From Candidatus Kerfeldbacteria bacterium (GTDB lineage: Bacteria; Patescibacteriota; Patescibacteriia; UBA9570), in NCBI GenBank assembly GCA_016207285.1, contig JACQPW010000062.1, positions 1-20,415 on the forward strand: a stretch of 20,415 nt of DNA. The letters are read 5' to 3'. Position numbers and translations under genes: made by a program. The notes under the pieces are model-generated. The model was not told the origin of the DNA and did no database searches. It saw only the letters and a list, made by a program, of their open reading frames with translations. Shown piece by piece: positions 16,282 through 20,415 of this stretch (positions are counted from its first letter, which is position 1; the number at the start of each line of letters is the position of its first letter).

Positions 16282-16362
16282 ACATCCTCTCCTATTTGAG
16301 GAGAGGATTAAACCCCTTTCCTAAAATAGGAAGGGGTCGCCCCCAAGGGCGGGGGTAGGTGT
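16282..16362. repeat. Multi-hairpin intergenic repeat (C/G-tract, REP-like), copy 2
   Basis: Three hairpins in a row: CCTCTCCT-ATTTG-AGGAGAGG (perfect 8 bp), ACCCCTTTCCTA-AAA-TAGGAAGGGGT (one bulge) and CGCCC-CCAA-GGGCG, closed by imperfect outer arms (ACATCCTCTCC near 16282 and GGGGGTAGGTGT at 16351-16362). The composition and outer-arm plan match the element at 13510-13593, though internal sequence differs. It lies between the promoter of the 869-residue gene and the GC-rich segment. With 16363-16493 this accounts for the gap between the two genes. Confidence 0.65.
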
Positions 16363-16363
16363 T

Positions 16364-16408
16364 CTAAATCAAAACCACCCTGTAAGTAGAAACAACTTGC
16401 AGGGCGGT
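16364..16408 (-). terminator. Probable intrinsic terminator, minus strand
   Basis: Stem ACCGCCCTGCAAGT with ACTTACAGGGTGGT (minus strand; 16395-16408 with 16374-16387) interrupted by one mismatch and one wobble, a 7-base loop, then TTTTGATTT. It would end transcripts arriving from the lipoprotein gene or, before any insertion, from the propeller protein gene. Confidence 0.6.
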
Positions 16409-16426
16409 GGAATAGGTAAGTGCGAG

Positions 16427-16483
16427 GGCCGCGGGAGTGAAAGAAGAGAGGTCCGAAGACATCTTCAATCACTCACCGCGGCC
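16427..16483. repeat. Strong GC-rich inverted repeat 3' of the lipoprotein gene
   Basis: GGCCGCGG-G-AGTGA (16427-16440) pairs with TCACT-C-a-CCGCGGCC (16469-16483), 14 bp with one bulged A; the loop itself contains GAAGA-CA-TCTTC (16455-16466). It begins 11 bases after the lipoprotein stop codon. No T-tract follows on the minus strand, so it is a hairpin of the kind seen after genes in GC-rich genomes rather than a typical U-tract terminator. Confidence 0.75.
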
Positions 16484-16493
16484 GCACACACCA

Positions 16494-17081
16494 TCAGGTC
16501 GGGTCTTCGTTGTCCGGACGGCCGTACTCCCATCCGAAGATGGAGTTGAAGGGTTCCGGGGGGAGACCACCTTCGAAGTAGGACGTCCCGTCGGTGGTGA
16601 CGGGCTCGAGGGTACCGTCCTCGTACAGCTCGTCATCCGGGTAGCCGTTCTCGAATACCCACAGGTACAAGAGGTTGTACGACGGGTTGTCGTCCGACGA
16701 GGTGGCGTTGGCCTCCCAGTCGCCGTGATCTTCGACCACGGTGGTGCCGAGCACGTTGGGATTGGTGTTCCCGCCGTAGTCGTCCCAGACGTTGAAGTGC
16801 GTGTGGTCGCCTTCGGGACAGGTCGTGAAGAGCTCGGCGCGGCCGTCGCGGTCGAAGTAGCCGGCCTCCGACGCGGTCATGGATCCGCAGTCGTTGACGC
16901 AGGTGAACATCACGACCGGGAACTGCTCGACGTTGCCGTCGAACATGATCTGGTACGCGGGTCCGGGGTCGGCGGGAACCGAGTCGGTGGTGACGGGGAT
17001 TCCGGTGCCGGGCTGGGACTCGACGACGATGTCGGTGAGCTCGATGGTCGCGGGGGCGCAGGCGAGGAGGAGGGTGAACAT
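16494..17081 (-). CDS. Small acidic lipoprotein of unknown function, foreign codon use
   Basis: 195 residues from the ATG at 17079-17081. This start is preferred because GGAG lies 6 bases upstream (17088-17091), the only good Shine-Dalgarno in the window, and because it opens with a very short lipoprotein signal MFTLLLAC, giving lipidated Cys8. A longer frame (to 17186) would put 35 residues before it and run through the large inverted repeat. The mature part is strongly acidic, with three further Cys (CVNDC and TTCPEG) and motifs such as YFDRDGRAEL, FNVWDDYGGN, DHGDWEANA and YLWVFENGYP. I do not recognise the family. The minimal signal without basic residues, the high GC3 and the Shine-Dalgarno recall small lipoproteins of GC-rich Myxococcota-like bacteria, from general recollection. 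The unusually G-rich opposite strand also holds a long open frame, which I take to be a shadow. Confidence 0.75.
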   Translation of the reverse strand: MFTLLLACAPATIELTDIVVESQPGTGIPVTTDSVPADPGPAYQIMFDGNVEQFPVVMFTCVNDCGSMTASEAGYFDRDGRAELFTTCPEGDHTHFNVWDDYGGNTNPNVLGTTVVEDHGDWEANATSSDDNPSYNLLYLWVFENGYPDDELYEDGTLEPVTTDGTSYFEGGLPPEPFNSIFGWEYGRPDNEDPT

Positions 17082-17116
17082 GGCGATCTCCGGGGTGGGG
17101 AACGAAATTCCGTTGA

Positions 17117-17209
17117 TGGTAGGCACAAGGGTCGTGTCAGGCGAACAGGACGCAAAATCAAAAATTGCGTACTTATCGCCAGACACGGCTTACTGTAAGG
17201 TGCCTACCA
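17117..17209. repeat. Large nested inverted repeat (93 bases) upstream of the lipoprotein gene
   Basis: A long symmetric structure built of successive arms: TGGTAGGCAC / GTGCCTACCA (17117-17126 with 17200-17209, 10 bp perfect), CGTGTC / GACACG (17133-17138 with 17082+100: 17182-17187), an A-A mismatch, GGCGA / TCGCC (17140-17144 with 17176-17180), then ACGCAA / TTGCGT (17150-17155 with 17165-17170) around an A-rich loop. The right side also holds a side hairpin CTTAC-T-GTAAG (17189-17199). That is 27 paired bases. No coding or tRNA explanation was found. The 17187-17337 gap contains the end of this repeat, a terminator candidate and nothing else I can name. Confidence 0.8.
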
Positions 17210-17234
17210 CAACAAAACCTGATGATGTATGCAT

Positions 17235-17280
17235 AAAAAGAGCCAACCATTAGCCACAGTGGAAACAGTTACTTTGGTTG
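17235..17280 (-). terminator. Possible terminator after the propeller protein gene
   Basis: Minus strand: CAACCA (17275-17280) pairs with TGGTTG (17244-17249), with an inner CCAC/GTGG-type hairpin, followed by GCTCTTTTT. The stem is short and the loop long (25 bases), so the call is weak. It begins about 57 bases after the stop codon. Confidence 0.35.
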
Positions 17281-17337
17281 TGTAGTATAAGAAAAATAGC
17301 CTATTTTGTCAATGGCTAACGTATGCTCCTACTGTTT

Positions 17338-19851
17338 TTACTGGCAATTGGTTAAAGTGCTCGAAGCCGTTACGGTACTACCACTAACATACAAGCAGCG
17401 CACGGCTCCAGCGGTATTGTACATTAAAATACCATCCGTTAACCCACCAGAAGTCTCACCAAACCCGCTACCAATGGCAATTTTGAACAGATAGTAGTCA
17501 GCTGACACTGCCCATAGATATGTACCATCAAACACCAGGTCGGTCACATCGGCGCCGGCCATATCGTTTTCTTTGGTCAGTGATTCAGTAGCCACATTGA
17601 AGGCTCCAACACCACTGGTAGCATAGGCAATCCAAATATTACTACCGTCAAAGGCTAAATCTTGCGGACCGGTACCAAAACTTGAGATGTCGTACGTGAC
17701 GGTGGAACTATCGTCGGTATTAATACGCGTTAACGAATTACCAGTATAATTGGCCACCCAAATATACTGGCCATCATACACCGCACTGATAGGATCACTA
17801 CCCACCGTGATACTGGTTGAGGTATATGGTGATGAAGTCTGAATCTTGCGCACGACATCATTGGTGTTATCCACTGCCCAAATGTAACCATCAGCATAGA
17901 GCAGATCATAAATAGCACCGATACCAGTGACGCGAGCAGACAGTGTGGATAAGTTACTCCATTCATAGACTCTGTTACCGGTGCCAAACCAAATACTACT
18001 CCCATCAAAGGTGAGACTATACATGATAATGGCTAAAGATAATGAACCACTTGAGGTAGTACCATCAAGCCGGTTGACAATGTCATAAGTTCCACCGTCA
18101 CTAAAGTAATAGATCTCATCATCCACTAGAGCTAAACTACCTTCATCTGCCCAAGTCATGGTTGCTGATGCCATTTCATGACCATCAACCGCACTACGGT
18201 TTTCCAATGAGGAGTAGGCTGAACTACCAGCTGTTATTCCCAACCAGATACTATTACCATCAAATAACAAGTCGCCAACCGGGTCACCGGCAGAGAGCGC
18301 TTCGGCAAAGACATAACGTGGATCAATATTTTTATAAATACCGTTACCGGCTGGCTCGTTAGCATAGAACTGCCCACCCCGGAATCCACCCGTCGTTTTA
18401 ATGTCACCACCGTTGGCTTCGACAGCGCTATCATAATCGTCCACCGTAATATTGAGACCCGTGTCACCACCTGCAGCATCAATATCAATGCCCGCGGTCG
18501 TACCTGAAGCTTCAATATCGATACCATAGGTAGCACCGTCGGCATCGATATACACACCCGTACCACCAAAATTCGATTCAAAATGGCCGGCTCGCCCATA
18601 ATCGGACACGGCATAAATGCCTTCGCCAGCTGGTGTGACGGCAACCGCTTGAATAGCGTACTTAGAAATACCCGCTGTGGTATTGGTATTTTCAACGTAC
18701 AGGCCGATGGATGAGTCACCATCCGCAGTGATATAGGCACCATAGCCATTTCTACCGACTACTCGTAACGCTTTACTGTTACTGGTTGTACTGCTACTGG
18801 CGAGGGTTGTATATAAAGCTGTGCCAGCATTGGTATTGCTGGTAAAGTACCCACCGTAACCACTCACAGATAAGCCGTAGACCCCCGCTCCGGTTGGGCT
18901 GGTTCCAGAAACACCATAAGCAGCCCCAGTACCAGCTACACCAATGCCACCGGCTACTGTAGCCGAAGCATACACACCATAACCAGTATTGGCTCCATTG
19001 GTCACATTAATGCTCCGTGTCGCTGTGCCCGTAGAAGCGATATCAACCGGATAACCCGAACCAGTAGCATTAATAGCAACGACGTTACTAGAACTGGATG
19101 ACTCAATATTTAAAGCTTTACCGGTTGCCGTACCACTTAATACAATATTTTCGCCGTTCCCTGAACCAGAAGTCATGCTAATCGACAACCCCTGGCCGGA
19201 AGATCCGCCCGTTGGATTTAATGACACTAATGGCTGACCAGTGGCTCCACTAATATAGATCGCTTCTTGGGTACTGTATGGGGTAATGGAGATAGCCCGC
19301 GCTGCAGTAGCTGGATTAACAATTAAACCACCCGTCATCGTATCTCCACTCGTATTCACCCATACGTCTGTTATTGAAGTAGATGGCAAGATACCAGCTA
19401 CTTCACTTGTGCCTAAATCAACAGCATTGGTTCCAGCAGCAGCAACAAAATTAGAGGCCGTGAGGGTATTGGAAACTTCGGAATCATTAATGGAGTTAGC
19501 CGTTATGATAAAATTACCAGCTACGCCACTGTACGTAAATCCGGATGTAGCTGTGATGGTATTCGAAAAACTAGCGGTATTGGAAAAAACAGCTGCTCCA
19601 CTGACGTTAAAGTTACCACTAAAACTAGCCGACCCAGTCGCAGTCAGTACTCCAAGGGTAGTAAACGTACCACCCGCACCAATCGTTAAACTACCAGTTT
19701 TGGTTTGGCCACTATCCGAAACATTGATCGGTGCAGAGATCTCACACGCAGTTGGATCAGCTGCTGGATCACACGATGGCTCAGCCCAGGCCGCTAATGA
19801 GACCGCTGGAGTGAGTAACCAAGCAACGAGTACGAACACAACTTTACGCAT
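17338..19851 (-). CDS. Large secreted protein: fibre-like repeats plus seven-bladed beta-propeller
   Basis: 837 residues. A signal peptide (MRKVVFVLVAWLLTPAVSLA, cut near residue 20) is followed by CDPAADPTACEISAPINVSD and GQTKTGSLTIGAGG, a start common in Parcubacteria surface proteins. Residues about 50-290 are Ser/Thr/Gly/Ala-rich with phage tail-fibre-like strands (NTASFSNTITATSGF). Residues about 290-510 repeat a short unit with G-Y/V-Y (GYGVYAS, GYGGYFTS, GYGAYITADG, GTGVYIDADG), which suggests a beta-helix or fibre. Residues about 515-795 contain seven copies of a blade motif resembling F-D-G-x-x-I-W-x-A (LLFDGNSIW, LTFDGSSIW, AVYDGQYIW, LAFDGSNIW, LVFDGTYLW and two weaker ones), indicating a seven-bladed propeller of NHL/YVTN type. 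The C-terminus has two Cys (AVRCLYVSG; TLTNCQ). No anchor is seen. Likely an extracellular adhesin or glycan-binding fibre; the function is inferred. Confidence 0.87.
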   Translation of the reverse strand: MRKVVFVLVAWLLTPAVSLAAWAEPSCDPAADPTACEISAPINVSDSGQTKTGSLTIGAGGTFTTLGVLTATGSASFSGNFNVSGAAVFSNTASFSNTITATSGFTYSGVAGNFIITANSINDSEVSNTLTASNFVAAAGTNAVDLGTSEVAGILPSTSITDVWVNTSGDTMTGGLIVNPATAARAISITPYSTQEAIYISGATGQPLVSLNPTGGSSGQGLSISMTSGSGNGENIVLSGTATGKALNIESSSSSNVVAINATGSGYPVDIASTGTATRSINVTNGANTGYGVYASATVAGGIGVAGTGAAYGVSGTSPTGAGVYGLSVSGYGGYFTSNTNAGTALYTTLASSSTTSNSKALRVVGRNGYGAYITADGDSSIGLYVENTNTTAGISKYAIQAVAVTPAGEGIYAVSDYGRAGHFESNFGGTGVYIDADGATYGIDIEASGTTAGIDIDAAGGDTGLNITVDDYDSAVEANGGDIKTTGGFRGGQFYANEPAGNGIYKNIDPRYVFAEALSAGDPVGDLLFDGNSIWLGITAGSSAYSSLENRSAVDGHEMASATMTWADEGSLALVDDEIYYFSDGGTYDIVNRLDGTTSSGSLSLAIIMYSLTFDGSSIWFGTGNRVYEWSNLSTLSARVTGIGAIYDLLYADGYIWAVDNTNDVVRKIQTSSPYTSTSITVGSDPISAVYDGQYIWVANYTGNSLTRINTDDSSTVTYDISSFGTGPQDLAFDGSNIWIAYATSGVGAFNVATESLTKENDMAGADVTDLVFDGTYLWAVSADYYLFKIAIGSGFGETSGGLTDGILMYNTAGAVRCLYVSGSTVTASSTLTNCQ

Positions 19852-19857
19852 ACCGCT

Positions 19858-19885
19858 AATATACCATAAATCTTCGCTTTGACAA
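19858..19885 (-). promoter_or_regulatory. Promoter of the fibre/propeller protein
   Basis: Minus strand: -35 TTGTCA (19880-19885, 5 of 6), 16-base spacer, -10 TATATT (19858-19863) preceded by TGG. It ends 6 bases from the ATG, so a leaderless mRNA is predicted. The -35 overlaps that of the divergent plus-strand promoter. Confidence 0.72.
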
Positions 19886-19908
19886 AGCTAGATAAAATTC
19901 AGTATAAT
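19879..19908 (+). promoter_or_regulatory. Consensus promoter of the divergent plus-strand gene
   Basis: TTGACA (19879-19884) and TATAAT (19903-19908), both exact consensus, spacer 18. The -10 ends 6 bases before the proposed GTG start. The -35 sits in the palindrome CTTTGACAAAG, which serves both directions. Confidence 0.82.
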
Positions 19909-19914
19909 AGGTCG

Positions 19915-20415
19915 GTGATACGGCGTTGGAACTTAACTATAATCATTATAATCACAGCGTTTGTGCTTGGGGTTGTGTCCGGCTATACCTACCGTGACCG
20001 TTTCTCCCGACTGAGTCTGCAACAAGCCAAGCTGGATCGCACTGAACCGGACATTAGTCAGGACATCTTCCGCACCGAGGTAGCTGAGCTGCTAACCCCT
20101 AAAACCAGTGTTGAAGCTACGACTGGTGTAGACGAGGTGTATGCCTTTACCGGCCGGATCATTGCTCTCACCACCACTCTGATGACAGTGGAACAACCGA
20201 ATGAGACTACCCCAACGCTGGACGCCATCGATTTCATCCTCACCGATACAACCAGTTATAAGGCGCTCACCATCATAACGGATGTCAATGGTTTACCAGG
20301 TAGTGTGGAAGCTGACCTCACCCAGTCAGAATTAAGTATTGGGGATATTGTGACGGTCTATACTGTGGAGGATATCGTCACTGCCACTGAACGACATGTG
20401 GTGACGGTACAAAGA
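19915..20415 (+). CDS. Membrane-anchored extracytoplasmic protein of unknown function (3' end cut by window)
   Basis: Open from the GTG at 19915-19917 to the window edge, 167 codons with no stop. The protein opens MIRRWNLTIIIIITAFVLGV, two arginines and a hydrophobic helix (about residues 7-25), an N-in membrane anchor or uncleaved signal. A charged region follows (YRDRFSRLSLQQAKLDRTEP), then a domain with alternating beta-like strands (VYAFTGRIIALTTTLMTVEQ; AIDFILTDTTSYKALTII; ELSIGDIVTVYTVEDIV). The pattern 'GRIIAL ... GDIVTVYT' resembles small OB-like or DUF5666-type strands, but I cannot name the family. GTG is chosen because the promoter is 6 bases upstream and no ATG precedes the helix. 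It is the only plus-strand gene found. Confidence 0.78.
   Translation, partial: MIRRWNLTIIIIITAFVLGVVSGYTYRDRFSRLSLQQAKLDRTEPDISQDIFRTEVAELLTPKTSVEATTGVDEVYAFTGRIIALTTTLMTVEQPNETTPTLDAIDFILTDTTSYKALTIITDVNGLPGSVEADLTQSELSIGDIVTVYTVEDIVTATERHVVTVQR

Larger units (their letters stand above)
16410..17110. other. GC-rich segment of foreign character
   Basis: Base composition changes abruptly at about 16405-16430 and returns to normal at about 17100-17115. Inside, the minus-strand gene ends nearly every codon in G or C (about nine in ten in a stretch of some 65 codons I read), whereas neighbouring genes use A/T-ending codons freely. Strong hairpins lie at both margins. I saw no transposase, integrase, tRNA or clear target-site duplication. 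Either a horizontally acquired insert or an assembly chimera would look like this; exact edges are uncertain. Confidence 0.8.

Noticed and set aside
16494..17186. Longer 230-residue version of the lipoprotein gene
   Set aside because: The extra 35 residues are encoded by the lower-GC inverted-repeat region, have no Shine-Dalgarno, and would bury the lipoprotein signal inside the protein.
16437..17198. Plus-strand 253-residue open frame across the GC-rich segment
   Set aside because: It is antisense to the lipoprotein gene, is dominated by V/G/R/E typical of a shadow frame in GC-rich DNA, has no start signal, and the opposite strand has a Shine-Dalgarno and signal peptide.
17117..17209. Integron attC site or tRNA/tmRNA
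   Set aside because: The structure is symmetric, but the attC core AAC/GTT triplets are not at the arm ends, and there is no T-loop or CCA-end pattern. Kept as an unexplained repeat.
18234..18749. Minus-strand 171-residue open frame in another frame of the same gene
   Set aside because: Nested entirely in the propeller protein gene with no motif or independent start signal.
19286..19882. Plus-strand 198-residue open frame opposite the fibre/propeller gene
   Set aside because: Low-complexity P/A/V/L/T composition mirrors the Ser/Thr/Gly-rich sense protein; no promoter or ribosome site, and it would run through the divergent promoter.

Overview
The window looks like one chromosomal piece of a Candidatus Phyla Radiation (Patescibacteria, probably Parcubacteria-group) genome. 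The evidence is a complete inner-membrane type IV pilus (T4P) set with no PilQ secretin or PilP lipoprotein in the window, Parcubacteria-style variants of LigA and of secreted proteins, tight gene packing, and almost no Shine-Dalgarno sequences. TGA is used as a normal stop codon, which argues against the recoded Gracilibacteria/Absconditabacteria. The taxonomic call is inference from protein style; there is no rRNA or ribosomal protein gene to confirm it.

Layout. Nearly everything is on the minus strand, so transcription runs from high to low coordinates. At the right edge a plus-strand membrane-anchored protein (19915 to the end, cut by the window) diverges from a large secreted fibre/beta-propeller protein (17338-19851); their promoters share a -35 region. 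Next comes a roughly 700-base GC-rich segment (about 16410-17110) holding a small lipoprotein gene with foreign-looking codon use and the only clear Shine-Dalgarno in the window, bordered by strong hairpins. A second large secreted protein follows (13593-16202), flanked on both sides by related multi-hairpin repeats.

The T4P machine follows. One operon from a promoter at about 13474-13502 reads pilM, pilN (with a long Pro/Ala-rich N-terminal extension), pilO, a membrane-anchored fibronectin type III protein, pilB, a degenerate pilT-like ATPase, and pilC. The major pilin (4925-5518) is a separate unit with its own strong promoter, inside the end of pilC, and its own terminator. A third unit starts with the prepilin peptidase pilD, followed by four minor prepilin genes (FimT-, PilV-, PilW- and PilX-like) and then ligA, which is cut by the left edge of the window.

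How the parts work together: PilD cleaves the prepilins, PilB powers assembly on the PilC/PilM/PilN/PilO platform, the major pilin forms the fibre, and the minor pilins prime or cap it. The PilT-like ATPase has lost the Walker B glutamate and His box, so its role in retraction is doubtful. The two large secreted proteins are plausible surface or adhesive partners, but this rests only on position and repeat architecture.

Promoters are unusually readable. Five have a -10 box ending only 6-11 bases before the start codon, which predicts leaderless or nearly leaderless mRNAs. No tRNA, rRNA, CRISPR array, transposase or integrase was found.
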